The notes below the pieces were generated by a model that was not told where the DNA came from, ran no database searches, and was given only the letters and a program-made list of their open reading frames with translations. DNA of 64,000 bases, taken from positions 1 to 64,000 of the forward strand of contig JAIQGL010000008.1 of NCBI GenBank assembly GCA_020072585.1. The letters are read 5' to 3'. Source of the DNA: Terriglobia bacterium (GTDB lineage Bacteria > Acidobacteriota > Terriglobia > Terriglobales > Acidobacteriaceae). Positions 27,067 through 36,214 of this stretch are shown here, one piece after another. Position numbers and translations under genes: made by a program. Each line of letters starts with the position of its first letter. Position 1 is the first letter of the stretch.

Positions 27067-27807
27067 TCACTGCGCGCTGTATCCGCCATCCACCGTAAGA
27101 GTGCTGCCTGTGGTCCAGCCGGACTCGTCGCTGGCCAGAAAGACCGCGGCACTCGCCACATCCGCAGGCTGGCCAAAGCGCCCGAGTGGATGCATGGCCA
27201 AGCGTTGGCGGCGGGCGTTTTCGTCCAGGTTGAATTTCGCCACCAACTCCGTCTCCACAATTCCGGGGCAGATGCAATTCACGCGGATATTCTCCGCCGC
27301 ATGGTCCAGCGCCATTGCCCTGGTCATGGCTGCCACCGCGCCTTTTGAGGCCGAGTAGGCCACGCGATTGCGCGCACCCAGCAGACTCAACACCGAGCCT
27401 ATGTTAATGATGGACCCGCCGCCAATAGCGCGCATGTGCGGCAATACCGCGCGTGCCAGCAACCACAGACCACGAACATTCACGTTAAAGGTCTGGTCAA
27501 AATCCTCTTCGCTGAGCGACTCCGCCGTGCCAGGCAAAAGGACCGCAGCGTTATTCACCAGGATATTGATGCGCTTGAATTTTTCCAGCGCCGAGCCGAC
27601 CAGTTTCTTCACGTCGCTGGCTCTGCTTACGTCAGCGCTGACTGCCAGGCAGTCCGAGCCGATTTCCGCCGCAGCGAGCGCCAGTTTCTTGCTATCGCGC
27701 CCGGCAATCACTACCTGTGCGCCTTCGCGGACAAAATCCTGAGCAATGGCCTTGCCGATACCGCTACCGCCACCGCTAACAATTGCCACCTTTTTCTCCA
27801 GTCGCAT
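27067..27807 (-). CDS. SDR-family oxidoreductase
   Basis: The 246-residue short-chain dehydrogenase has the cofactor motif SGGGSGIGKA near 10, NNAAV near 85, the catalytic serine in INIGSVLSLLG near 133, YSASK near 150, and the usual C-terminal DGGYSAQ. Substrate cannot be told. The frame reaches 27834, but ATG 27807 fits the family N-terminus and lies 6 nt behind a TACAAT box, suggesting a leaderless transcript that also serves the two hydroxyacid genes downstream. Confidence 0.9.
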   Translation of the reverse strand: MRLEKKVAIVSGGGSGIGKAIAQDFVREGAQVVIAGRDSKKLALAAAEIGSDCLAVSADVSRASDVKKLVGSALEKFKRINILVNNAAVLLPGTAESLSEEDFDQTFNVNVRGLWLLARAVLPHMRAIGGGSIINIGSVLSLLGARNRVAYSASKGAVAAMTRAMALDHAAENIRVNCICPGIVETELVAKFNLDENARRQRLAMHPLGRFGQPADVASAAVFLASDESGWTTGSTLTVDGGYSAQ

Positions 27808-27813
27808 GAGCGC

Positions 27814-27819
27814 ATTGTA
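27814..27819 (-). promoter_or_regulatory. -10 box (TACAAT) of a probable leaderless transcript
   Basis: On the minus strand TACAAT ends 6 nt before the ATG at 27807 of the SDR gene. No ribosome-binding site is present in the gap. Confidence 0.4.
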
Positions 27820-28058
27820 GTCCCGCTGGGTCATTCAATTCAGATGGCTCGATGGTTCGCAGGTTGATTCCACCGAGCAAACTTTCCTAAGTGAGATAAA
27901 AGCGGATTGCACGGCGAACCCAGGCAACCCATCGGCATATGCGTCTTTAATACAAGAAATGCAATGAGATTGTTCTCGTGGAACGCCACGGCTGGCCTGA
28001 TTAGTCCCAATGAACTAGGCGACTCTACGGAGTTTATGGCTCAAAAATGCACTAGGAA

Positions 28059-28074
28059 GATTCAGCTCTGAATC
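28059..28074. promoter_or_regulatory. Palindrome upstream of the sigma-54 promoter
   Basis: GATTCAG-CT-CTGAATC has 7-bp perfect arms and lies about 90 nt before the -24 element. This is the usual position of an enhancer-binding activator site for sigma-54 promoters. The binding protein is unknown. Confidence 0.35.
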
Positions 28075-28163
28075 ACGTAATTGTTTACCGCTCCGCACCG
28101 CATGAATCCAGCATCTTCAAAGCATCTTCCTTGAAATCAACACGGGCAAAATTTTTTCCATTC

Positions 28164-28179
28164 TGGCACTACGTTTGCA
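28164..28179 (+). promoter_or_regulatory. Sigma-54 (RpoN) promoter
   Basis: TGGCAC-N5-TTGCA matches the sigma-54 -24/-12 consensus, with GG (28165-28166) and GC (28177-28178) separated by exactly 10 nt. Transcription would start near 28190, about 115 nt before the TTG of the first beta-helix protein. I scanned for the same pattern elsewhere and found no equal. The ~470 nt gap between 27835 and 28303 otherwise holds only short palindromes. Confidence 0.7.
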
Positions 28180-28303
28180 TTAACTGAGGCTTACTTACAA
28201 AGAACTAACTCAGCAAGAACTAGCTCAGCTTCAACGTGTCACGGCAGCAATCCCCCAGTTTCGCTGCCTTAAGGAAAAAAAATAAATTTCCAGTGAGGTC
28301 GAA

Positions 28304-30751
28304 TTGAAAAAGTTGTTCTATATCATTGTGTGGAGCGCTATCTTCTGCGCTTCTGCGCTAGCTCAGGCCCAATCCCCGCGAATTATTTTTAGCGATTTGC
28401 AAAGCGGCCCCAACAGTGGCGGTCTCAATAGCAAGGGCGCAATTGTTACGGTCTATGGCTTTGGTTTCGGCGCCAGCCGTGGCACTTCATCGGTGACCAT
28501 CGGAGGCGCGCCTGCGGACAACTATCCGCAGTGGTCAGACACCAGGATCAGCTTCCAGCTGGGATCGGCTGCTGTTTCCGGCAACATTGTCGTGCATGTT
28601 GGGAGTGCGGCAAGCAATGGAACTGCTTTCACGGTTCGTCCAGGCAGGATCTACTTTGTCTCTCCCACAGGCAGTGACACGAGCGCCGGAACCGCTACGG
28701 CCCCGTGGCATTCGGTCGTCAAGGCAAAAAATACCGTGGCCGCCGGCGACATTATTTACCTGATGAACGGCGTGAATGAGAGCGGCCTGGAGAGTTCCAG
28801 CGCCTCGCTTGCTTTGGCAAAGAGCGGTTCGGCATCGCTGCCAATCGCCCTCGTCGCATATCCTGGCGCTACGGCGACCATCGGATCCGCTACAGGACAG
28901 CAGTATGGGATCCGCACCACTTCCGCCTCCAATTACTGGGTTTTAGCAGGGCTCACGTTGCGTGGGTCGTTCAGCGCGCTCAGCGTTGCTAACTCATCCA
29001 CATGGCGCGTCATCGGCAATGATATCTCGTGCCCCAATGGTTTTGGATCGGGCGCGTGCGTGGATTTCTCCGGCGTCACAAGCATGCGCTTGTACCGTAA
29101 CCGCGTGCATGATGTGGGCTCAACCACCAGCACCAGCCTGAAACTTTATCAAGGCGTACTGTTTGACGCTGGCTCGAACGGCATTGATTTTGGATGGAAT
29201 GAAATCGCCAATGTGCGCTCCTGCCGCGCTCTGCAGTTCTCCTCTGACACGGGGAAGCTCTACAACATTACCGTGGACAACAACCTGATTCACGATTCGC
29301 GTTGCGATGGAATTAACTTTGCCACGGTTGACCCCGCGCTGGGCCCCGTGAAGGCTTATAACAACGTAATTTATCGCGCCGGTACCGGCCCTGCTCCGGG
29401 AGGAGTGGAAAGCAATTACGCGTGTATCAACGTAGGCGCTGCCGGATCAGCGGCCGTTCTGTTGCAGAACAACACTCTTTACGACTGCGGCCGCCGTGCC
29501 AATGGCGACTCCGGCGGCATCTCAGCGTCGGCAGCGGTCACCGTTGTCAACAACATTATTGTGGCCACGGCAGGAGAAAAATATCTGGCGCCTAATTCAC
29601 TGACGACGCACTTCTCCGGGAACAATAACTTGTTCTTTGGCGCCGGCGCGTCGCCTGCGTTTTCATCTGCCAGCGTGAATTCTGACCCCATGTTCGTTGA
29701 TCCTGCGAATTCTAACTTCCGGCTGCTTTCCGGCAGTCCGGCAATCGATCGCGGTGCGAATACAGGCATCACGCGTGACATATTGCAGGCACTGCGTCCT
29801 TCAGGTGCGGCCTATGATATGGGAGCCTACGAGTACACTTCAGCGGCAGCACCACCTCCGCCTCAGCAAGGCACACTTAGTGTCACTCCGCTATCTCTGG
29901 CCTTTGGCAGTGTAGTTGTGGGAGCTAGCGCCAGTCAGAACGTGACCGTGAGCAATTCTTCGACCGCCTCTGTCACCATTAGCAATCTCAGCGTTACCGG
30001 CGCCGGCTTCAGCCAAAGCGGAGCAACATTGCCGTTGACCCTGTCCGCGGGACAATCCGCTGTTATCGCCGTGAAGTTTGCGCCGCCGGCTGCGGGCAGC
30101 GTCACCGGCAGCTTGCAAATCGCCAGCAATGCGACGAATGCAAATATCTCTGTCACTCTGAGTGGAACCGGAACCACTTCAGCTCCACAACAGGGCGTGC
30201 TTACGGTTAGTCCGCAAACGCTCGCCTTTGGCAGTGTATTGATTGGAGCCAGTTCTAATCAGACAATCACGCTCAGCAACACCTCAACCATAGCCGTGAC
30301 AGTCAGCAAAGTGTCTGTTACAGGCGCCGGGTTCAGCCAAAGCGGCCTTTCGCTGCCTCTAACGTTATCGCCCGGCCAAACCGCCGCTCTCACCGCAACA
30401 TTTGCTCCACAGACTGCGGGTTCCGTCAGCGGCAGCATACAGATCACCAGCGACGCTACCAACCCCAGCGTGGCCGTAGCTCTTACCGGATCAGGCGCAA
30501 CCATCCAGCATTCGGTAGATGTCGCCTGGGATGCGAGCACTCCGGCGGCTTCCGGCTACAACGTTTATCGCTCCACGCAGAGCGGAGGCCCGTTTGCAAA
30601 GTTGAACGCGTCCCCGATCACCGTCTTGATCTTCACGGACAGCACGGTCAGCTCCGGCGTGACTTATTTCTATACCGTCACATCAGTGGCAGCGGATGGA
30701 AGCGAAAGTGGCAACTCAGCCGTGGTCTCCGCGGTAGTCCCAAATCCGTAA
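28304..30751 (+). CDS. Secreted IPT/beta-helix/choice-of-anchor-D/FN3 protein
   Basis: The 815-residue secreted protein has a signal peptide (residues 1-~21), an IPT/TIG Ig-like domain (about 25-105), a right-handed beta-helix (about 110-510) opening with the DUF1565-like YFVSPTGSDTSAGTATAPW, two tandem choice-of-anchor-D domains (about 515-725, each starting with the LxFGSVxxGAS pattern), and a fibronectin type III end. Beta-helix proteins often bind or cleave polysaccharides; no catalytic residues are clear. The start is TTG behind GAGGT. It is probably driven by the sigma-54 promoter at 28164 and is paralogous to the next gene. Confidence 0.85.
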   Translation: MKKLFYIIVWSAIFCASALAQAQSPRIIFSDLQSGPNSGGLNSKGAIVTVYGFGFGASRGTSSVTIGGAPADNYPQWSDTRISFQLGSAAVSGNIVVHVGSAASNGTAFTVRPGRIYFVSPTGSDTSAGTATAPWHSVVKAKNTVAAGDIIYLMNGVNESGLESSSASLALAKSGSASLPIALVAYPGATATIGSATGQQYGIRTTSASNYWVLAGLTLRGSFSALSVANSSTWRVIGNDISCPNGFGSGACVDFSGVTSMRLYRNRVHDVGSTTSTSLKLYQGVLFDAGSNGIDFGWNEIANVRSCRALQFSSDTGKLYNITVDNNLIHDSRCDGINFATVDPALGPVKAYNNVIYRAGTGPAPGGVESNYACINVGAAGSAAVLLQNNTLYDCGRRANGDSGGISASAAVTVVNNIIVATAGEKYLAPNSLTTHFSGNNNLFFGAGASPAFSSASVNSDPMFVDPANSNFRLLSGSPAIDRGANTGITRDILQALRPSGAAYDMGAYEYTSAAAPPPPQQGTLSVTPLSLAFGSVVVGASASQNVTVSNSSTASVTISNLSVTGAGFSQSGATLPLTLSAGQSAVIAVKFAPPAAGSVTGSLQIASNATNANISVTLSGTGTTSAPQQGVLTVSPQTLAFGSVLIGASSNQTITLSNTSTIAVTVSKVSVTGAGFSQSGLSLPLTLSPGQTAALTATFAPQTAGSVSGSIQITSDATNPSVAVALTGSGATIQHSVDVAWDASTPAASGYNVYRSTQSGGPFAKLNASPITVLIFTDSTVSSGVTYFYTVTSVAADGSESGNSAVVSAVVPNP

Positions 30752-30791
30752 TTGATAACTACCAACAGAATTCATTAGAAAAAGGATTTTC

Positions 30792-32540
30792 ATGAGCATT
30801 GGACGAATCTGTAAGAACTTGTTGCAATTAATGATGGTGGCGGCGATTCTTTGTTCGGTTTCACTTTTTGCCCAAAGTGCGCCACCGCGGATTTTCTTCT
30901 CTGATCTGGAAAGCGGCCCCAACGCTGGCGGAGAAAACGGCAAAGGCGCCTGGGTCACCGTGTGGGGCAGGGGCTTCGGCTCCTCGCAGGGTACTTCGAC
31001 GATAACTGTCGGCGGTGGCGCGGTTGCCAGCTATCCAGTTTGGACAGACAGCAAAATCACCTTTCAGCTTGGCTCCGGGGCTGCCACGGGTAACATCGTG
31101 GTGAACGTTGCGGGCATCGGGGCGACGAACGGACTACCATTCACCGTACGCGCAGGCAATATTTTCTTTGTCGCCAGCACCGGGAACGATGCGAATACCG
31201 GCACTGCAGCAGCTCCGTGGAAAACGATTGTCAAAGCCAAGAACACCATCGCCGCAGGTGATATCGCCTACATTGAAAATGGTGTGGCCCAGACTACGGA
31301 AGATACTTTCACCGCCTACCTGAGCATGGATAAGCAGGGCGCAGACAACTCCGGCACCGCCGCCGCACCGAAGGCTATAGTGGCGTATCCGGGCGCGACA
31401 GCAACGGTTGGCGTGGCCGGGGGGCTCCACTACGGAATCCGCACGCCGAACATTGGAACAAACGAGGATTACTGGGTCATCTCGCAGCTGCACATCATTG
31501 GCGGAACGCAGGCAATGGATATTAGCGGGACCGGCTGGCGCGTCATCGGCAATGACATGCAGTGCCCCGGCGCAGACGACCAGGTAGGTTGCTTTGAGAT
31601 AAGCGGCGGCAACAAGGTCCGGTTCTACGGCAATGATGTCCACAACGCCGGGATCAATCCCACATCGTCAAAGTACTACCACGCGGTATATTTCAGCACA
31701 GATTCCAACCACGTTGACGTGGGCTGGAACCACATCCATGACAATTACACCTGCCGGGCGCTGCAGTTTCATTCCTCGCCGCTGTGCAGCCCTTCGTGCG
31801 GCTCAGGTGATACTACCGGCTTTGATCAGTATGATCTGCACGTTCATGACAACCTGATCCACGGCGACAACTGCAACGGCATCAATTTCGCCACAGTAGA
31901 CCCGTCCAAGGGCACGGTTGAGGCTTACAACAACGTCATCTACAACGTTGGGCGGATGGATCCCCTGCAACTGGGCGCAAGCTTCTCCTGCATCTACCTG
32001 GCGGGCATTACTAACAACGGAACAGCGGGAACCGGCGCGGTGCAGGTGTTCAACAACACGCTTTCTGACTGCGCGGCCAATAATTCCTCCAATGCCAGCG
32101 GTTCACGCGGCGTGTTTGGTGTTGGCGGCGGACCGGCAAACCTGACGATGAACCTGCGCAACAACGTGGCCTACCAGAACGCAGGTGAAATTTATCTGGA
32201 CGGCAGCAAAGCGCAGATTACGGGCGACCATAACCTGTGGTTCGGCGTTGGCGCAGCTCCCACCCAAACCACCAATAACCTGAACGTGGACCCGTTGTTC
32301 ACCAACCGTGCTGGCGGAGACTTCCATTTGAGCTCATCCAGTCCGGCAAAAGATAGCGGGCTATCCGTCATGCCGAACAATCCCTTTGCACCTAACCCGG
32401 GCCCGACAACGGCAACGGACAAAGACGGTGTGCTTCGTGCCCAGGGTTCGGCGTTTGACCTTGGTGCATTTGAGGTTTTTAGCGGCAGCACATCTCTAAC
32501 AAGCAATCCTCCACCGAACGTGAGGGTGGTAGTGCACTAA
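30792..32540 (+). CDS. Secreted IPT/beta-helix protein, shorter paralogue
   Basis: The 582-residue protein repeats the first two-thirds of its neighbour: signal peptide (1-~27), IPT/TIG domain (about 35-115, with FFSDLESGPNAGGENGKGAW matching the neighbour's FSDLQSGPNSGGLNSKGA), and right-handed beta-helix (about 118-560) with GWNHIHDNYTCRALQF. The Ig-like and FN3 modules at the end are missing. It follows 40 nt after the first gene, with AAGGA before the ATG, so it is probably transcribed with it. A tandem duplication is likely. Function unknown, presumably surface or matrix glycans. Confidence 0.85.
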   Translation: MSIGRICKNLLQLMMVAAILCSVSLFAQSAPPRIFFSDLESGPNAGGENGKGAWVTVWGRGFGSSQGTSTITVGGGAVASYPVWTDSKITFQLGSGAATGNIVVNVAGIGATNGLPFTVRAGNIFFVASTGNDANTGTAAAPWKTIVKAKNTIAAGDIAYIENGVAQTTEDTFTAYLSMDKQGADNSGTAAAPKAIVAYPGATATVGVAGGLHYGIRTPNIGTNEDYWVISQLHIIGGTQAMDISGTGWRVIGNDMQCPGADDQVGCFEISGGNKVRFYGNDVHNAGINPTSSKYYHAVYFSTDSNHVDVGWNHIHDNYTCRALQFHSSPLCSPSCGSGDTTGFDQYDLHVHDNLIHGDNCNGINFATVDPSKGTVEAYNNVIYNVGRMDPLQLGASFSCIYLAGITNNGTAGTGAVQVFNNTLSDCAANNSSNASGSRGVFGVGGGPANLTMNLRNNVAYQNAGEIYLDGSKAQITGDHNLWFGVGAAPTQTTNNLNVDPLFTNRAGGDFHLSSSSPAKDSGLSVMPNNPFAPNPGPTTATDKDGVLRAQGSAFDLGAFEVFSGSTSLTSNPPPNVRVVVH

Positions 32541-32608
32541 GCGTTTTTGCATGCGGTAACTTTCAGGGTCAGGGAGTTGTGAGTTAACATTCGCAGCTTT
32601 CCTGGCCC

Positions 32609-33949
32609 TTACTTCTTTACGCCTTTTGTGTCTCGACCATTCTGATGAAGCACCATGCCAGTGACTTCTCCCTTGTCATTTTTGACGAACTCCACCTGCG
32701 CATCCACGATCTTCAGGAAGAACATGGTTTCGGATTCCGCAAAGAGAGGGTTCTTTTGCTGGTTGGTGGCTTGGGCCATTAGTTGGCCATTCTCCAGGGT
32801 CATGACAAGGCTGAAAGTGGGCCTGAGCTCGTAAGTGCCTACATACCGCTTCAAAATTTCCTGCGAGACGGTGATTTCCTTTCGTTCTGTGGGAAGCACC
32901 ACCTTCTCGCCATGGGCCACTTTGGCAAGCTTTGCACTCAGGTCGTCTGCAGCGCCACCATTCAGATTCGCCAGCACCACTACAACCAGCGCATCGTCAG
33001 GATAGTAAGCCATTGCCGTATTGAAGCCCTCAATGCCGCCGTTGTGGCTGATCATTTTGTGTCCGTTGGTTGTGGTGACGCCCACCCCAAAAGCATAGTT
33101 TTCCTTGAAAGGAGTAATCATCTTAGCCAGTGACGCGGCTGTAAGCAGTTTTCCTCCAAACAGCCCCTGCTCCCAGCGCAACAGGTCGTCCGTAGTGGAG
33201 TAAAGAGCGCCCGCAGACAGCGGGATGCTCATATGGACAAAACCCGCGTTGACGGGACCGCCCTCGCCCGGGGTGTAACCGGAGGCACGGTGTGGAATGA
33301 TCAAAGAATTGGAATCATAGCCGGAGTCTTTCATTCCCAGCGGCGTGAAGATATTTTTCTGCACAAAGTCGCTGTAGGTTTGTCCGCTGATTCTTTCAAT
33401 CAGGTAGCCGAGCAGCACATATCCTGAGTTTGAGTAATTCCATTTTTCGCCGGGCTGGAATTCCAGAGGCTTGTCACGAAACCACGCCACCAGCTTTTCC
33501 GGTGTGATGGCCTCAGCCTCACGCGACCGATAGTCAGGGAAGCTGGTAAAGCTAGGGATGCCCGACGTGTGAGTCAGCAAATGGAAGATAGTGATCTTGT
33601 CCCACGCTGCGGGTGCGTCCGCCATGTATTTTTTGACCGGGTCTTCAATCTTCAGCTTGCCACGCTCCTCAAGGAGCATGATGGAAGCTGCGGTAAATTG
33701 CTTGGTAATCGATCCCAGCCGGAACTTGCTCGCGGGCGAGTTCGGTATCTCCCATTCAAGGTTGGCGAAGCCGTAGCCTTTGTCCAGCAGGATTTTGCCA
33801 TTCTGCGCCACCAGAACCGATCCCATAAACCGCTTGGGCACTGCCGCCTGGATGATCTGCTCCATGCGGGCCACCCGGTCGTTTTGTGTTGTGTCTTGCG
33901 GAAGGCAGGAAGCGCTCAGGACCACTGCAATAACAATCCGTCGAAACAT
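32609..33949 (-). CDS. Serine hydrolase of the beta-lactamase/penicillin-binding (class C-like) family
   Basis: The 446-residue exported protein has a short signal peptide and the SxxK motif in LGSITKQFTAAS near 66, YSNSGY near 155, and HNGG near 303 in place of the usual KTG. It fits class C beta-lactamase-like esterases and D-amino acid peptidases rather than true resistance enzymes. A C-terminal strand-rich domain (about 350-446) is common in such proteins. ATG 33949, with GGAG 8 nt upstream, is preferred over 33982. Confidence 0.88.
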   Translation of the reverse strand: MFRRIVIAVVLSASCLPQDTTQNDRVARMEQIIQAAVPKRFMGSVLVAQNGKILLDKGYGFANLEWEIPNSPASKFRLGSITKQFTAASIMLLEERGKLKIEDPVKKYMADAPAAWDKITIFHLLTHTSGIPSFTSFPDYRSREAEAITPEKLVAWFRDKPLEFQPGEKWNYSNSGYVLLGYLIERISGQTYSDFVQKNIFTPLGMKDSGYDSNSLIIPHRASGYTPGEGGPVNAGFVHMSIPLSAGALYSTTDDLLRWEQGLFGGKLLTAASLAKMITPFKENYAFGVGVTTTNGHKMISHNGGIEGFNTAMAYYPDDALVVVVLANLNGGAADDLSAKLAKVAHGEKVVLPTERKEITVSQEILKRYVGTYELRPTFSLVMTLENGQLMAQATNQQKNPLFAESETMFFLKIVDAQVEFVKNDKGEVTGMVLHQNGRDTKGVKK

Positions 33950-34074
33950 AAAATCTCCACGCGGATAATGAGAATCGGCCATTATACCCAGCAGGCAGTT
34001 TGACCCGTTGTTTCCGGCTCGTTAGACTGAAAGATTACCGGCGCGGCCCAACGGCCACGCTTTCAAGATCTCTT

Positions 34075-36138
34075 ATGTCCCAAACCAATATTCAAGTCAC
34101 GCTTCCTGATGGAAGCAAAAAAGAAGTCCCCAGCGGCACCACGCCGCTTGATATCGCCCGGTCCATCAGCCCCCGGCTGGCCGATGCCACCCTGGTGGCG
34201 AAGATCCGGCCCTCGGCAGACGGTAGTGAGCCTTCAGCCAGCGAACCACCAGAAGCGGCTAAGGGCCCAGCTAGCATGCACGCGCAACACTCCAAGGCTG
34301 GCTGGCAGTTCGCCGACCTTAACAAACCGCTGGAACAGGATGTGGACCTGCGGCTGCTCACTGACCGTGATCCGGAAGCCCTGGAAGTGTACCGCCATTC
34401 CTCCGCTCATCTGCTGGCTACGGCCGTGCTCGAGCTCTTTCCTGAGACCAAGCTGGGCCACGGCCCGCCCACGGATAGCGGCTTTTTTTATGACTTCTAC
34501 CGCCCCACGACTTTCACTCCGGAAGACCTGGAGAAGATCGAGAAGCGCATGGGGGAGATCGCTGCGCGCGACGAAAAGTTTGAACGCGAGTTTATCCCGC
34601 GTAATGAAGGGCTGGCACGCTTCCGCGCTGAAGGCGACTTTATGAAAGTCCACTTCATTGAGCAGTTCACCAAGCCGGGCGAACCAATCTCCACGTACCG
34701 CAACGGAAAATTTGTGGACTTCTGCCGTGGCCCGCATATCCCTTCCACGGGCAAAATCAAGGCATTCAAGCTCACCAGCATCGCCGGCGCTTACTGGCTG
34801 GGCGATGAAAAGAACCCACAGCTTCAGCGCATCTATGGCACCTCGTTCTTCAACAAGAAAGACATGGAGCAGCATCTGCACGCGATTGAAGAAGCCAAGA
34901 AGCGCGACCATCGCGTGCTGGGCAAGCAGCTTGACCTGTTCAGCATTCAAGACCTGGCCGGCCCGGGGCTGATCTTCTGGCATCCCAAGGGTGGGCTCAT
35001 CCGCAAAGAGATGGAAGACTGGATGCGCGATGAGTACCTCAAGCGCGGCTACTCGCTGGTGTACACGCCCCACGCCTTCCGCGTGAACCTATGGAAGACC
35101 AGCGGCCATGAAGGCTATTACGCACAAAACATGTTCACGCCCATGGCGCTAGATGACGCGGAATATCGCATGAAGCCCATGAACTGCCCGGGGCACATCC
35201 TGATCTATCAGGACGCGCTGCGCTCCTACCGCGACCTGCCCCAGCGCTATGGTGAGCTGGGCACGGTGTATCGCTATGAGCGCTCCGGGGTGATGCACGG
35301 CCTGCTACGCGTGCGCGGCTTTACGCAGGATGATGCCCACATCTTCTGCACGCCTGAACAGATCGAAGGTGAAATCGTCGGGTGCATGGAGTTTGCCCTG
35401 GCGGTCCTCAAAGCGTTCGGCTTTACTGAATATCAGGTGGAGCTGAGCATCTGGGACCCTAACGACAAAAAGAATTTTCTGGGCGGTGATGAGAAGTGGG
35501 AGCTGGCCATACGTTCGCTGGAAAGCGCGCTTAAGAGCCTGAATATCCCCTACAAGACCATCCCCGGTGAAGCAGCGTTTTATGGCCCCAAGATTGACGT
35601 CAAATTGGTAGACGCCATTGGCCGTCCCTGGCAGCTTTCCACCGTGCAGTTTGATTTCAATCTGCCTGAGCGCTTCAAGCTGGAATATGTGGCGGAAGAC
35701 GGCTCACGCAAACAGCCGTTGATGGTGCACCGCGCTCTCTACGGTTCAATAGAACGCTTCTTTGGTGTGCTGATTGAGCATTATGCCGGCGCGTTTCCAG
35801 TGTGGCTCTCACCGGTGCAGGTGGCGGTCATTCCGATCAGTGACAAACATAACGAGTACGCAAAGAAAGTCACCCAGCAGTTGCAGGCAGCGGGTGTGCG
35901 CGTGCATCTGGATGATCGGGCGGAAAAAATGAACTCCAAAGTCCGTGATCTTACGATGCAAAAAATCCCGTTCATCCTGGTGGTCGGAGAAAAAGAGGCT
36001 GAGGCAGGGACGGTCAATGTACGCGTCCGCGGACAGCAACAGCCGGAAGGCACCGTTCCGGCGGAACAATTTGTGGCGCGCGTGAAGCGGCTGATCGCGG
36101 AGAAGACGGTAAACCTCACCACTGATAAACACGGATAA
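34075..36138 (+). CDS. thrS: Threonyl-tRNA synthetase
   Basis: The 687-residue enzyme charges tRNA-Thr. It has an N-terminal TGS domain (about 1-65), the editing domain with the zinc-type HxxxH (YRHSSAHLL near 106), class II motif 2 (YRYERSGVMHGLLRVRGFTQDDAHIF near 400), motif 3 (HRALYGSIERFFGVLIE near 555), and the anticodon-binding domain. A Ser/Ala-rich insertion lies near residues 44-75. The frame opens at 34000; ATG 34075 gives the normal start. The last nine codons (VNLTTDKHG) and the stop come from a palindromic repeat. Confidence 0.95.
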   Translation: MSQTNIQVTLPDGSKKEVPSGTTPLDIARSISPRLADATLVAKIRPSADGSEPSASEPPEAAKGPASMHAQHSKAGWQFADLNKPLEQDVDLRLLTDRDPEALEVYRHSSAHLLATAVLELFPETKLGHGPPTDSGFFYDFYRPTTFTPEDLEKIEKRMGEIAARDEKFEREFIPRNEGLARFRAEGDFMKVHFIEQFTKPGEPISTYRNGKFVDFCRGPHIPSTGKIKAFKLTSIAGAYWLGDEKNPQLQRIYGTSFFNKKDMEQHLHAIEEAKKRDHRVLGKQLDLFSIQDLAGPGLIFWHPKGGLIRKEMEDWMRDEYLKRGYSLVYTPHAFRVNLWKTSGHEGYYAQNMFTPMALDDAEYRMKPMNCPGHILIYQDALRSYRDLPQRYGELGTVYRYERSGVMHGLLRVRGFTQDDAHIFCTPEQIEGEIVGCMEFALAVLKAFGFTEYQVELSIWDPNDKKNFLGGDEKWELAIRSLESALKSLNIPYKTIPGEAAFYGPKIDVKLVDAIGRPWQLSTVQFDFNLPERFKLEYVAEDGSRKQPLMVHRALYGSIERFFGVLIEHYAGAFPVWLSPVQVAVIPISDKHNEYAKKVTQQLQAAGVRVHLDDRAEKMNSKVRDLTMQKIPFILVVGEKEAEAGTVNVRVRGQQQPEGTVPAEQFVARVKRLIAEKTVNLTTDKHG

Positions 36139-36206
36139 CCCTGATTATGCTTAACCTACCTTTTTGTCCTGATCCGTGTTCATCAGTGTTATCAGTGGTA
36201 AGGTTT
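36111..36206. repeat. Palindromic repeat copy C (short form with GxxExxY-element ends)
   Basis: The left arm (36111-36136) reads AAACCTCACCACTGAT then AAACACGGAT. The right arm (36172-36206), on the opposite strand, reads AAACCTTACCACTGAT then two further CACxGAT units. The spacer is about 35 nt with no gene. The outer ends (AAACCT-Y-ACC-R-CTGAT) match those of the gene-bearing element at 58365-58873. The left arm lies inside the end of thrS and the right arm just before the next gene. Confidence 0.75.
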
Positions 36207-36214
36207 GGAATTTC

